Shown: positions 1 to 7,316, counted from the first letter of the stretch. The stretch is DNA of 14,233 bases from an uncultured Bacilli bacterium (GCA_944363695.1 CALVUW010000014.1:1-14233); one strand, 5' to 3'. Made by a program: numbers and translations. The notes: a model not told the origin generated them from the letters alone.

Positions 1-20
1 AGAAGAGGAAGTGGACTTGT

Positions 21-563
21 ATGAGTCAAAGTACCAAGAAGATTGATATTCCTATATTAATAGCGGTGATAATTGGCATAGTAGACGTTACTGCTTCCGG
101 GTGTTACTTGGTAAAAACTGTTTATATACCAGCGAATACACATAAAATTACTTCGCAAGAAGAAGTAGCCATTAATATTATGTATGATTTTTTTGAATGT
201 GGTATTCAGGAACGACAAATGCCTACTATTGAACAAGTACAGTTGAACAGAGTCTTTCTTGATAAAGAAAATAATAATACATTAGTTTGTTCTTCGTACC
301 AATTATATTTTGCTAATGGTAATCAGCCAACTTGGGAAACTTGCTTAGAAACGGAAGATGGTTCTCAATTACTAAATAGTTATCAACAAATGGAATATGT
401 TATCGTATTAACGAGGGCAGCACTCTTGTATCAGGAGTTACAAGATGATACAAGTACGGTTGAATTGCCCGTTGCGATTATAGAAAAAAGTATTAATCAG
501 AAATTAGCATTATTAAAAGAAAATCAAACAGATAAAATTATAGGGGACATTCCGATCATTTAA
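21..563 (+). CDS. Membrane-anchored protein of unknown function
   Basis: I do not recognise this 180-residue protein. It starts with a short polar, lysine-containing stretch and then a hydrophobic segment (about residues 10-29), which is either a single membrane anchor or a signal peptide. The segment ends in ASGC; this is only a weak lipobox because alanine sits at the -3 position, so a lipoprotein is possible but unproven. The remainder (about 35-180) is polar and mildly acidic and should lie outside the membrane if the hydrophobic segment is an anchor. The ATG at 21 follows an AGAGGAAG ribosome binding site (4-11). The promoter and any upstream partner lie left of the window. It is convergent with def, and the terminator region between them (562-595) is shared. 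Confidence 0.7.
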   Translation: MSQSTKKIDIPILIAVIIGIVDVTASGCYLVKTVYIPANTHKITSQEEVAINIMYDFFECGIQERQMPTIEQVQLNRVFLDKENNNTLVCSSYQLYFANGNQPTWETCLETEDGSQLLNSYQQMEYVIVLTRAALLYQELQDDTSTVELPVAIIEKSINQKLALLKENQTDKIIGDIPII

Positions 564-595
564 AAAAAACGAGCCATCGTTTTTTTAAATGGCTC
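562..595 (-). terminator. Rho-independent terminator of def
   Basis: Read on the minus strand, GAGCCAT (595-589) pairs perfectly with ATGGCTC (577-571), and a run of eight T follows (569-562). The def stop codon lies in the loop. On the plus strand an alternative hairpin, A7CG (563-571) with CGT7 (578-586), could stop the opposing gene, so the element may work in both directions. Confidence 0.8.
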
Positions 596-1133
596 TATAT
601 GAATCTTGATCTTTGAATGGATACTTAGGATCGATATGATCTGTAAATAAGATACCGTTTAAATGATCGATTTCATGTTGAAAAGCAATAGCTAATTCTT
701 CTCGGGCTCTAATCTTAATTTTTTGGCCTTCCATATCATATCCTTCAATTGTAACTCGGGCATATCGTGGAACAATTCCTTCTACATCTCTGTTGACAGA
801 AAGGCATCCTTCTCCCATTTCTACATAAATTTTTTCAGCAGAATTACTAATGATTTTTGGATTACAGATAACATAAGTATCAAATTCTTCTTCTCCCACT
901 TCATGGACAATTACTAAATAGCGTTTAGGAATACCTAATTGAATTGCTGCCATCCCCATACCAGGTCGTAAATCGTATTTTTCTGCTAGTTGATCAATTT
1001 GACTGTTGGTTAGATACTCAATCATATCATGGATGGCTTTTTTATCTTGATTACTTAATGGAAAAGTTACTTCCTTACTAGTAAGTCGTAATCTTTTATC
1101 TTTTTCATCTAGGATATCTTTTGTTTTTAACAT
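585..1133 (-). CDS. def: Peptide deformylase (type II)
   Basis: This cytosolic metalloenzyme removes the formyl group from the N-terminal methionine of nascent proteins. At 182 residues it matches the length of Bacillus-type (type II) deformylases. All three family motifs are visible: motif I GMGMAAIQ (residues 58-65; methionine replaces the commoner leucine), motif II EGCLSV with metal ligand Cys110, and motif III QHEIDH with His153, catalytic Glu154 and His157. The inserted stretch between motifs I and II (about 70-105) is typical of type II enzymes. The ATG at 1133 has a modest GGGGTCAG ribosome binding site upstream. It appears to be a single-gene unit: the terminator of the next gene upstream lies at 1174-1203 and its own at 562-595. 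I could not pick a convincing promoter in the short gap. Confidence 0.96.
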   Translation of the reverse strand: MLKTKDILDEKDKRLRLTSKEVTFPLSNQDKKAIHDMIEYLTNSQIDQLAEKYDLRPGMGMAAIQLGIPKRYLVIVHEVGEEEFDTYVICNPKIISNSAEKIYVEMGEGCLSVNRDVEGIVPRYARVTIEGYDMEGQKIKIRAREELAIAFQHEIDHLNGILFTDHIDPKYPFKDQDSYRAI

Positions 1134-1173
1134 ACTACTGACCCCATTTCTGGCTATATTTTAACATAAAATC

Positions 1174-1203
1174 AAAAAAAAAGAAAGGAAAACCTTTCCT
1201 TTT
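1174..1203 (-). terminator. Rho-independent terminator of the YjcZ-like gene
   Basis: On the minus strand GGAAAGG (1199 side), a TTTT loop (1192-1189) and CCTTTC form a hairpin that A-T pairs and one G-T pair extend to about 10 bp. A run of nine T (1182-1174) follows. It starts 5 nt beyond the stop codon of the 53-residue gene. Confidence 0.75.
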
Positions 1204-1207
1204 CTAA

Positions 1208-1369
1208 TTAGCGGGCGTATCTGGCACCAATGACAATAACAAGTAAAATAAATAATACTAGAATAATGGCATAATTACTGTTGTTATTTGTATTGCCCCA
1301 ACCACAAGTTGGAAAGAAAAATGGTGTTTGCATACCACAGCCACAGCTTCCGCCACCGTAATAATACAT
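1208..1369 (-). CDS. YjcZ-like sporulation miniprotein
   Basis: A 53-residue protein with two parts. Residues 1-35 are rich in Tyr, Gly, Cys and Asn (starting MYYYGGGSCGCG), and residues 33-49 are a hydrophobic segment (AIILVLFILLVIVIGA) followed by the short tail RYAR. A Gly/Tyr-rich head plus a LVLFILLVIVIG-type tail is the signature of the YjcZ/YuaD-like sporulation miniproteins of Bacilli, which are small spore- or forespore-membrane-associated proteins of unclear biochemical role. The start is firm: AAAGGAGGAA lies just upstream of the ATG at 1369. Three cysteines (residues 9, 11 and 22) are more than I expect in this family and could allow cross-linking. It has its own promoter (1395-1423) and terminator (1174-1203), so it is a monocistronic unit. 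The family call rests on composition and the hydrophobic motif. Confidence 0.8.
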   Translation of the reverse strand: MYYYGGGSCGCGMQTPFFFPTCGWGNTNNNSNYAIILVLFILLVIVIGARYAR

Positions 1370-1394
1370 AAGATAATTCCTCCTTTATCTAGTA

Positions 1395-1423
1395 TAAGAT
1401 ATGAAAAGGCTCGTCAATCTGTT
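1395..1423 (-). promoter_or_regulatory. Sigma-K-like (sporulation) promoter
   Basis: On the minus strand AACA (1423-1420) is followed after exactly 16 nt by CATATCTTA (1403-1395). This matches the known sigma-K consensus of an AC-type -35 and CATAnnnTA -10 about 16 nt apart. The -10 also fits sigma-E, whose -35 differs. The predicted start near 1387 gives a leader of about 18 nt carrying the AGGAGG site. A sigma-A reading (TTGACG with TATACT) has an unfavourable 15-nt spacer. Confidence 0.5.
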
Positions 1424-1445
1424 AATGAATTTGTCTAGAGATGCT

Positions 1446-1474
1446 TTTCAGTTTTATGTTATTTGTGATATGAT
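1446..1474 (+). promoter_or_regulatory. Probable ftsW promoter (extended -10)
   Basis: TGaTATGAT (1466-1474) is an extended -10 element. The -35 (TTTCAG, 1446-1451, 17-nt spacer) is poor, as expected for extended -10 promoters. Twenty-three nt separate the -10 from the ATG at 1498, the same arrangement as at dnaI and tig in this window. Confidence 0.5.
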
Positions 1475-1497
1475 AATAATAAAAGGAGAGAATCAAT

Positions 1498-2640
1498 ATG
1501 ACGAAACAAAAACACGTATTAAGATATGTTGATAAGCCGTTATTAATTTTGTCGATTATTTTATTTTTGTTTGGTCTAGTTATGATTTTTTCTGCTAGTA
1601 ATGTTACTTCCTATATGAATGGTGGAAGTGCTTACAGTTATTTTATAAGACAAGCTGTTTTTTTAGTGATTAGTGCTATTATTTGTTTAATCATTATGAA
1701 ATTTAATACAAAAATGTATGGTATTTTATCGCATGTGCTGTTGTTTGGAGTCATTGCTGTTCTGGTTCTGTTGTTAATTTATGGAAAAGCTACTAACTAT
1801 GCGATTAGTTGGATTAGAATTGGTTCTATGACGATTCAGCCTAGTGAATTTGCAAAAGTAATTATGATTGTTTGGATGGCACGATATTATGAAATGAATG
1901 AAAAGAAATTAAATAACTGGTTAATTTGCTCTGTGCCTTTACTTGTTGGTATGGGGATTACCTTTTTAATTGTTTGTCAGCCGGATTTAGGGACAGCTAT
2001 TATTTTTGCTTTATTAGTAGGCAGTATTTTTTTATCTGTTCCTATGCCTAAGCAGGTTAAACGTAATATTATATTCTTTATTATTTTAATAGTACTTGGA
2101 GTAGCAGCGTTTTTATTAATGGCTGGTAAGTCATTAATTCAAGAACGTCAATTAGAACGCTTTAATTTTTTACGTCCTTGTGATCGCCTTTTAGATACTG
2201 GTAATCAGGTATGCAATGGTTATATTGCCATTAATAATGGTGGTTTAACCGGAATAGGACTAGGAAATAGTACACAAAAATATTTATATTTGCCATATCC
2301 TTATACAGATTTTATTTATGCTGTTATTGTAGAAGAACTTGGTGTTCTTGTTGGTATTTTGTTAATTATTGCCTATATGTATGTACTATATAGAATTATC
2401 AAAATAGGTAAAGCCAGTTATACGAATCGAGGTGCTATTATCTGTTATGGAGTAGCTGCTTATATCTTTTTACATGTAGCAGTCAACTTATTGGGATTGT
2501 TTGGATTGATGCCTATGACCGGCGTTCCTTTACCGTTTGTTAGTTATGGAGGAAGTTTTACATTGTGTTTAATGGTGGCATTGACATTTGTACAACGCGT
2601 TCATATTGAGACAAAGATTCGTGAATTGAAAATGCGTTAA
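1498..2640 (+). CDS. ftsW: SEDS peptidoglycan glycosyltransferase, FtsW-type
   Basis: This multi-spanning membrane protein of 380 residues belongs to the SEDS family, which polymerises lipid II into glycan strands with a partner class B penicillin-binding protein. Visible signatures are SWIRIGSMTIQPSEFAK (about 104-120), QPDLGTA (161-167), an NGGLTGIGLGNSTQK loop (247-261), YTDFIYAVIVEELG (269-282) with the probable catalytic Asp271, and the C-terminal signature MPMTGVPLPFVSYGGS (338-353). About ten hydrophobic spans are visible. The TDF...EELG and glycine-rich loop pattern fits FtsW better than RodA, but the paralogues are hard to separate without a tree. The ATG follows AAAAGGAGAG. Unlike the usual arrangement it lies outside a mur/dcw cluster and is followed by its own terminator (2718-2743). 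Confidence 0.9.
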   Translation: MTKQKHVLRYVDKPLLILSIILFLFGLVMIFSASNVTSYMNGGSAYSYFIRQAVFLVISAIICLIIMKFNTKMYGILSHVLLFGVIAVLVLLLIYGKATNYAISWIRIGSMTIQPSEFAKVIMIVWMARYYEMNEKKLNNWLICSVPLLVGMGITFLIVCQPDLGTAIIFALLVGSIFLSVPMPKQVKRNIIFFIILIVLGVAAFLLMAGKSLIQERQLERFNFLRPCDRLLDTGNQVCNGYIAINNGGLTGIGLGNSTQKYLYLPYPYTDFIYAVIVEELGVLVGILLIIAYMYVLYRIIKIGKASYTNRGAIICYGVAAYIFLHVAVNLLGLFGLMPMTGVPLPFVSYGGSFTLCLMVALTFVQRVHIETKIRELKMR

Positions 2641-2717
2641 ATTTATATTTGTTTTTTCAGCTTATCATTGTTTTTGGTATTTTAATAAACCGTGAACCAA
2701 AAATGAAAGGTTAATAG

Positions 2718-2743
2718 AAGGGAATTTTTAAAATTCCTTTTTT
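2718..2743 (+). terminator. Rho-independent terminator of ftsW
   Basis: AAGGGAATTT (2718-2727) pairs with AAATTCCTTT (2731-2740), including one G-T pair, around a 3-nt loop. The T-run continues to 2743. The 77 bases between the ftsW stop and this hairpin show nothing else recognisable. Confidence 0.75.
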
Positions 2744-2770
2744 GCATGTTTTGAACTAGTTTGCTATGAT
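2742..2770 (+). promoter_or_regulatory. comEA promoter
   Basis: TTGCAT (2742-2747), a 17-nt spacer and TATGAT (2765-2770) with an extended TGc before it. The -35 starts inside the T-tail of the ftsW terminator. Transcription should begin near 2777, which rules out the in-frame ATG at 2766 as a start. Confidence 0.6.
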
Positions 2771-2792
2771 GACTTCGGAAAGGAGGAAGACC

Positions 2793-3494
2793 ATGACCTG
2801 GACGTATCGTCATCGTAAACAACTATTGATAGCGGGTGGTATTTTCATGTTATCAGTCATCTGTTTTTTCTTTATTTTTTCTTATCAGAGTACGACAAAA
2901 CCTAAAAAGAAACAAGAGCCAGTTGTTTTAGCAGGCAATGAGGAAAAAGAAGACATTTCTAAAGAAGAACAGGAAAATAATACCGATATTTACTATCAAG
3001 TAGATATTAAAGGTGAAGTGAATACACCAGGAATTTATAGCGTGAAGCAGGGCAGTAGAGTCATCGATGTCATTCGTTTAGCTGGTGATCTGACGGAAAA
3101 TGCAGATACTTCTGTTATCAATCTATCCAAAAAAGTGGCAGACGAAATGGTAATTATTATATATAGTTATGAAGAAGTAAAGAATTTTACAGAAACGAAA
3201 GCCCAAGAAGAACAGAAACAGGAAAAATGTGTTCAAGCAACTGAAGAAGCGGTTGTAAATGATGCTTGTGTTGAATCGGGACAGGAAGAAGTTAGTATTA
3301 CTGGACCGATATCATTAAGTCAAGCAACGAAAGAGGAATTGATGACATTAGAGGGAATTGGCGAGGCCAAAGCAGCTGCTATTATTGCTTATCGTGATGA
3401 ACATGGTCCATTTACGAATATTGAAGAAATAAAAAATGTGAATGGTATAGGAGACGAATTATTTGCTAAAATTAAGGAAAGCATTACTCCTTAA
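2793..3494 (+). CDS. comEA: Competence DNA receptor ComEA
   Basis: This membrane-anchored double-stranded DNA receptor passes DNA to the ComEC channel during transformation. The start is placed at the ATG at 2793, seven bases after AGGAGG (2781-2786); an in-frame ATG at 2766 lies inside the promoter -10. The resulting 233-residue protein has a basic N-terminus, one membrane span (about 10-30), a charged linker, an SLBB domain (about 67-125, YYQVDIKGEVNTPGIYSV onward), a Glu/Gln-rich linker, and a C-terminal pair of helix-hairpin-helix motifs (172-233) with LEGIGEAKAAAI and VNGIGDELFAKI. This is the standard ComEA order. Its 3' end overlaps comEC by 32 bp, which indicates translational coupling. 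Confidence 0.93.
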   Translation: MTWTYRHRKQLLIAGGIFMLSVICFFFIFSYQSTTKPKKKQEPVVLAGNEEKEDISKEEQENNTDIYYQVDIKGEVNTPGIYSVKQGSRVIDVIRLAGDLTENADTSVINLSKKVADEMVIIIYSYEEVKNFTETKAQEEQKQEKCVQATEEAVVNDACVESGQEEVSITGPISLSQATKEELMTLEGIGEAKAAAIIAYRDEHGPFTNIEEIKNVNGIGDELFAKIKESITP

Positions 3495-5574
3495 ATTTCC
3501 TTATTATGTGTTATTAGTTGTTAGTATTCTATATGTTTGTTGGTATTTATATCAGCCACATGTATCACTTTACCAAGGAGGGGAAGATGAATTTACAGGT
3601 AGAGTAGAGAACATTACGATTAATGGTGCTCAAGTTAAGCTCCTAATAACAGCTAAGGAAAAATTGTTGGTTTTCTATTACTGTCAAACTGAAGAAGAGC
3701 TACATCAATTACAGCAGCAACTATCATTAGGTGATATTATCAAAATAAAAGGTGAACTACGTTACCCCACTTCTACCAAAAATTTCTATAGTTTTTCTTA
3801 CCGTGATTATTTGAAATATCAACATATTTATTTTACTGTAACAGCTGATCAGATAACAAAAGTAAAAGACAATCAACATCCTTTATATTCTATGAAAGAA
3901 GCGGTTAGAAACCATATTGCTTCTTTTGGTAAAGCGGCCAAGTATATCAATGTTTTCTTTATTGGAGATACAGCTGAAGTAGAGCTAGATATAAAACAGT
4001 CTTTTCAAAAACTAGGTATTTCTCATTTGTTTGCTTTATCTGGTACACAAATTTCTTTTATAACACTCATTTTACAAAAGTTTTTTAAAAGATTCTCTTG
4101 GTCTAAATGGTCTAAGTTTGTTCTGCTGCATGGCATTTTATTATTCTATTATCTCATCATAGAACCGTGTGCAGCAATTGATCGAGCATTGATATTCGCT
4201 TTTGTCTTCGGATTGAATCGGACATTTGATTTCTTCATTTCTCCTTTTCATTTAATAATAGTATCAATTTCTATATTGTTATTTATAAACCCCTATTATA
4301 TATTTGATATTGGCTTTCAATATTCAACTGTCATTGCAGTGGGGCTTTTGTTATGCATGCCTAAATTCAATCATAAAAATAAAATTATAAATATCTTGAT
4401 CATTTCTATTATTAGTTTTTTATGGAGTTTACCTATTTCGTTATATCATTTTTCTTGGATAAATTGGTTGAGTATTTTTTATAATTTATTGTATGTGCCT
4501 TTTATTAATGCAATTATTTTTCCTTTAAGTATTCTTACTTTTTTCTTACCTTTTTTAAGTCCTGTTTTATTGTTGTGTGTTAGTATTTTAGAAAAAAGTG
4601 TGCAATTTTTAAATGCTATTCCTTGGGGAATGATTATTTTAAAACGATTACCATTATTTTTTTATGGAAGTTATTTCTTAGTATTAATAGGATTATTTTT
4701 TACCAAGTATACAAAACAGTTTATCTTTCTCCTGCTTGTTTGTCTTATTTTACATGGGTTTCTGCCGACAGTGGCATCACGTGATCAATTTTATATATTA
4801 GATGTGGGGCAGGGGGATAGTCTTTTAATGATTATTAATCAAAAAGTAGTGTTAATTGATACCGGTGGAAAGATGACATATCAGCAAGAAGCTTGGCAGC
4901 AGCAACAAGTTCGGTTTAATGGCTCTACTACAATTATCCAATTTATTTATCATCTTGGTTTTTCACACATTGATTATTTAATTTTGACACATGGTGATTC
5001 TGATCATATGGGAGAAAGTATAAATTTAGTTAAGAATTTTAAAGTAAATACAGTCATATTTAATCGAGGTGAATATAATGATTTGGAATTGGAGTTAATT
5101 CAAATATTGGAAGAAAAAAATATTCCTTATTATCAAAAAGTAAAAGAAATAAAGGTAGGACATCTCACGCTATATTTTTTAAATGATAAATTATACGATA
5201 ATGAAAATGATAACTCTAATGTTATTTATACGGATTTTAACGGTATTCAACTGCTATTAATGGGAGATGCTGGTGTAGAAGTAGAAAAAGATTTGCTAAA
5301 AAAATATGATCTTACTAATGTAGATATAGTAAAAGTAGGTCATCATGGTAGTAAAACCAGCACCTGCAAAGAATTCATTGAAGAAATTCATCCTAAATAT
5401 GCCATTATATCTGTTGGAGAAAATAATAAGTTTGCTCACCCCAATAAGACGGTATTAGAAACATTGAAAAACTCAATTATCTATCGCACTGATACAGATG
5501 GTAGTATCAAATTTGAAATGAATGGAAATAAGCTTATAGTAGAAACTTATGTATCAAGAGGGAAAGCAAAATGA
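3463..5574 (+). CDS. comEC: DNA uptake channel ComEC/Rec2
   Basis: ComEC forms the membrane channel through which single-stranded DNA enters the cell, with a metallo-beta-lactamase-fold domain thought to degrade the other strand. The 703 residues show an N-terminal span and OB-like DUF4131 region (to about 150), the hydrophobic Competence domain (about 160-440) containing HLFALSGTQISFI, where many homologues have SGxH, and the beta-lactamase-like domain from about residue 447. The last carries DVGQGDS, DTGG, THGDSDHMG (about 509), LLMGDAG, GHHGSKTS (about 626) and a late AHPN, so the metal-binding set looks complete. No ATG fits the 5' end; TTG at 3463 is chosen because AGGAG (3449-3453) stands 9 nt before it, inside comEA. 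The stop overlaps the ATG of the following pseudogene (ATGA). A holA gene, common after comEC, is absent. Confidence 0.93.
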   Translation: MLKLRKALLLKFPYYVLLVVSILYVCWYLYQPHVSLYQGGEDEFTGRVENITINGAQVKLLITAKEKLLVFYYCQTEEELHQLQQQLSLGDIIKIKGELRYPTSTKNFYSFSYRDYLKYQHIYFTVTADQITKVKDNQHPLYSMKEAVRNHIASFGKAAKYINVFFIGDTAEVELDIKQSFQKLGISHLFALSGTQISFITLILQKFFKRFSWSKWSKFVLLHGILLFYYLIIEPCAAIDRALIFAFVFGLNRTFDFFISPFHLIIVSISILLFINPYYIFDIGFQYSTVIAVGLLLCMPKFNHKNKIINILIISIISFLWSLPISLYHFSWINWLSIFYNLLYVPFINAIIFPLSILTFFLPFLSPVLLLCVSILEKSVQFLNAIPWGMIILKRLPLFFYGSYFLVLIGLFFTKYTKQFIFLLLVCLILHGFLPTVASRDQFYILDVGQGDSLLMIINQKVVLIDTGGKMTYQQEAWQQQQVRFNGSTTIIQFIYHLGFSHIDYLILTHGDSDHMGESINLVKNFKVNTVIFNRGEYNDLELELIQILEEKNIPYYQKVKEIKVGHLTLYFLNDKLYDNENDNSNVIYTDFNGIQLLLMGDAGVEVEKDLLKKYDLTNVDIVKVGHHGSKTSTCKEFIEEIHPKYAIISVGENNKFAHPNKTVLETLKNSIIYRTDTDGSIKFEMNGNKLIVETYVSRGKAK

Positions 5575-5971
5575 ATTACTATGATGAAATAAAAGCACAA
5601 ATTATAAATAATGAAATAACCAGAAAAGTTAAAGAATATAGCCAAAATAGAAGTAACTTGGAGACATATTATAATGTTGGAAAACTGTTGGCAGAAGCGG
5701 GAAAACATTATTGAGAAGGAATTATCAAAGAATATTCACAGCGAATGACTGTTGAATTTGGAAAAGGATATGGTCTATCCAATTTAAAGAATATGAGAAA
5801 ATTTTATCTTATGTTTTCAAAAGGCCAAGCAGTGCCTGACCAATTGACTTGGTCTCATTATATCTGAAAAAAGTTTTACAAAAACTAATCATGGAAAATA
5901 TGGTCCTTTTTCTAAAAGAGTTGAGTAATTCTTTAAATAAGAGAAGCCTATTTATCGTAATGTTCTTATGA
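5571..5971 (+). pseudogene. Decayed DUF1016/YhcG-type nuclease gene
   Basis: Starting from an ATG overlapping the comEC stop, the frame gives a DUF1016 N-terminal domain: an initial helical region, ETYYNVGKLLAEAGKHY, then EGIIKEYSQRM, EFGKGYGLSNLKNMRKFY and GQAVPDQLTWSHYI. This is interrupted by TGA at 5712-5714, where homologues usually have glycine (a GGA-to-TGA change would suffice), and again by TGA at 5865-5867. Immediately afterwards, in a shifted frame (5870-5971), comes KLIMENMVLFLKEL, resembling the conserved xLIENLEKFLLELG stretch just before the catalytic PDDEXK domain. The middle of the gene therefore appears deleted and the nuclease domain is missing. DUF1016 proteins are restriction-like nucleases often found in accessory and restriction loci. 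The 3' limit is approximate. It occupies the whole comEC-dnaI gap, apart from the dnaI promoter. Confidence 0.8.
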
Positions 5972-5977
5972 AAAGAA

Positions 5978-6006
5978 TTGAATTTTAACTTAAAATTAAT
6001 TACAAT
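5978..6006 (+). promoter_or_regulatory. dnaI promoter
   Basis: TTGAAT (5978-5983), 17-nt spacer, TACAAT (6001-6006). The -10 ends 23 nt before the dnaI ATG. It lies directly downstream of the DUF1016 remnant, so dnaI does not depend on read-through from comEC. Confidence 0.7.
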
Positions 6007-6029
6007 AAAAGAAGTAAAGGAAGGGTGCT

Positions 6030-6935
6030 ATGAAAAAGATAACAACTTTATTGTCTGCAGCTAATCAAGAAAAATTAAAACGTGAGTATATAAATGCTCA
6101 TCAAAATAAAGCTTTTGCAGCTTATGTAGATCAACTAGATGTAAATGACGATGTTTTGATGCAATATACTTCTCGCTTGGAAGATGTTGTAGAAGAACAA
6201 GAACGTTGCAAAAATTGTCCGGGTTTAGGAGAATGCCAAAATATATTAAAAGGACATGCTTTGTCAGCTATTAAAACAAAAGAAGGTTTGTTATTTTCGT
6301 ATGTTGCTTGTCCTTATTTTCAAAAACGAGAAAAACAATTAGCCTATCAACAAAATATTACTTGCTATGATTTGCCAAAAGAAATTAGAGAGGCTTCTTT
6401 TAAAAATATTTATAAAGATGATAAGAATCGAACGCCAATTATTCTTTATTTTAAAGAATTTATAGATGGCTATTTAACCAAAAAAAATCCAAAAGGAATT
6501 TATTTACATGGATCTTTTGGATCAGGAAAAACCTATTTAATTGCTGCTTTATTTAATGAATTAGCCAAAAGGGATATTGTTAGTGCCCTTGTTTATTATC
6601 CTGAATTATTACGTAGTTTGAAATCATCTTTCCACAGTAATTATGAGGAACGATTTGAATTCTTAAAACGGGTGCCGTTATTATTATTAGATGATATTGG
6701 TGCTGAAAATGTAACTACTTGGAGTCGCGATGAAGTACTAGGACCTTTGTTACAATTTAGGATGGAAGAACATTTACCTACCTTTTTTACATCTAATTTG
6801 ACACTATCAGAATTAGAAAAAGTATTAGCAGGAAGCAATAGTGGCGCTGAACAAGTAAAAGCTAAAAGAATTGTGGAACGAATTAAACAGTTAACAGTTG
6901 ATATGGAATTAATTAGTAAAAACCGTCGCCATTAA
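6030..6935 (+). CDS. dnaI: Primosomal helicase loader DnaI
   Basis: An AAA+ ATPase that loads the replicative helicase onto DNA at the origin and at restarted forks in Bacillota. The 301 residues contain an N-terminal helicase-binding region with a likely zinc site (Cys60, Cys63, Cys69, Cys94; the CKNC pair is clear), then the ATPase domain with Walker A GSFGSGKT (161-168), Walker B LLLLDDIG (217-224), sensor I in FFTSN (252-256), and RIVERI (280-285) carrying a probable arginine finger. The length fits DnaI rather than the shorter DnaC. The ATG follows AAAGGAAGGG. dnaI usually sits next to dnaB; here it stands alone behind its own promoter. The stop codon overlaps the convergent downstream gene by 4 bp, and no hairpin terminator is visible between them. 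Confidence 0.92.
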   Translation: MKKITTLLSAANQEKLKREYINAHQNKAFAAYVDQLDVNDDVLMQYTSRLEDVVEEQERCKNCPGLGECQNILKGHALSAIKTKEGLLFSYVACPYFQKREKQLAYQQNITCYDLPKEIREASFKNIYKDDKNRTPIILYFKEFIDGYLTKKNPKGIYLHGSFGSGKTYLIAALFNELAKRDIVSALVYYPELLRSLKSSFHSNYEERFEFLKRVPLLLLDDIGAENVTTWSRDEVLGPLLQFRMEEHLPTFFTSNLTLSELEKVLAGSNSGAEQVKAKRIVERIKQLTVDMELISKNRRH

Positions 6936-7270
6936 CGGTCTTCAATAATAGCTAAAGTGTCACCAACTTTCAAAGTTGTAGCACTACCAGTTGGTAATTC
7001 ATATATATAATAGACTTTTCGTTTAGGAAAAACGATTTTTTCACTACGAATATTTGGATATAAGTATAAGATTTTATGGTCTTTGTCGGTCATGATAATA
7101 TCAACATTTTGGCAAAGAAAATATGTATTGATGCCCATCTTTTTGGCATACCGAACACCTACTTGAATAGGATCTAATCGGAAGCGTAATCCTTTCATTC
7201 TTTCGCCAAATGTTATTAGGTCATTAATTTTCATTTTCTTATTTTTAATTTTAATATAGATTTGTTGCAT
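6932..7270 (-). CDS. DUF192-like protein
   Basis: A 112-residue protein without an obvious signal peptide or membrane span. The pattern FGERMKGLRFR (about 21-31), then GINTYFLCQNVDIIMTDKDHKI (about 46-67), then YYIYELPTGSATTLKVGDTL (about 87-106), follows the DUF192 scheme: an arginine-GL motif, a WMxNT-like strand leading to xDIxFxD, and a final ELPxG...xxGDxL. The usual tryptophan/methionine pair is replaced by YFLCQN, so it is a divergent member or a lookalike. DUF192 proteins have no settled function. The ATG at 7270 has AGGTGG upstream. It is divergent from yebC and convergent with dnaI. Confidence 0.65.
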   Translation of the reverse strand: MQQIYIKIKNKKMKINDLITFGERMKGLRFRLDPIQVGVRYAKKMGINTYFLCQNVDIIMTDKDHKILYLYPNIRSEKIVFPKRKVYYIYELPTGSATTLKVGDTLAIIEDR

Positions 7271-7287
7271 AGTTCCACCTCGTATTT

Positions 7288-7316
7288 ATCATATCATTTA
7301 ATTGCGGTAGGAGCTA
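7288..7316 (-). promoter_or_regulatory. Possible promoter of the DUF192-like gene
   Basis: On the minus strand there is an extended -10, TGaTATGAT (7296-7288). The -35 position (TAGCTC, 7316-7311) is not convincing. It is 17 nt from the start codon, closer than the other promoters here. Confidence 0.3.

Noticed and set aside
723..917. 64-codon plus-strand frame inside def
   Set aside because: It lies entirely within a well-supported deformylase gene, antisense to its motifs, with no ribosome binding site.
2766..2792. Upstream ATG start for comEA
   Set aside because: It falls inside the predicted -10 box and lacks a ribosome binding site, whereas the ATG at 2793 has AGGAGG at good spacing.
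5712..5714. TGA read as tryptophan (Mycoplasma-type code) to rescue the DUF1016 frame
   Set aside because: comEC, queA and efp terminate at TGA at the expected lengths. Homologues have glycine, not tryptophan, at this site, and the frame is broken again downstream.
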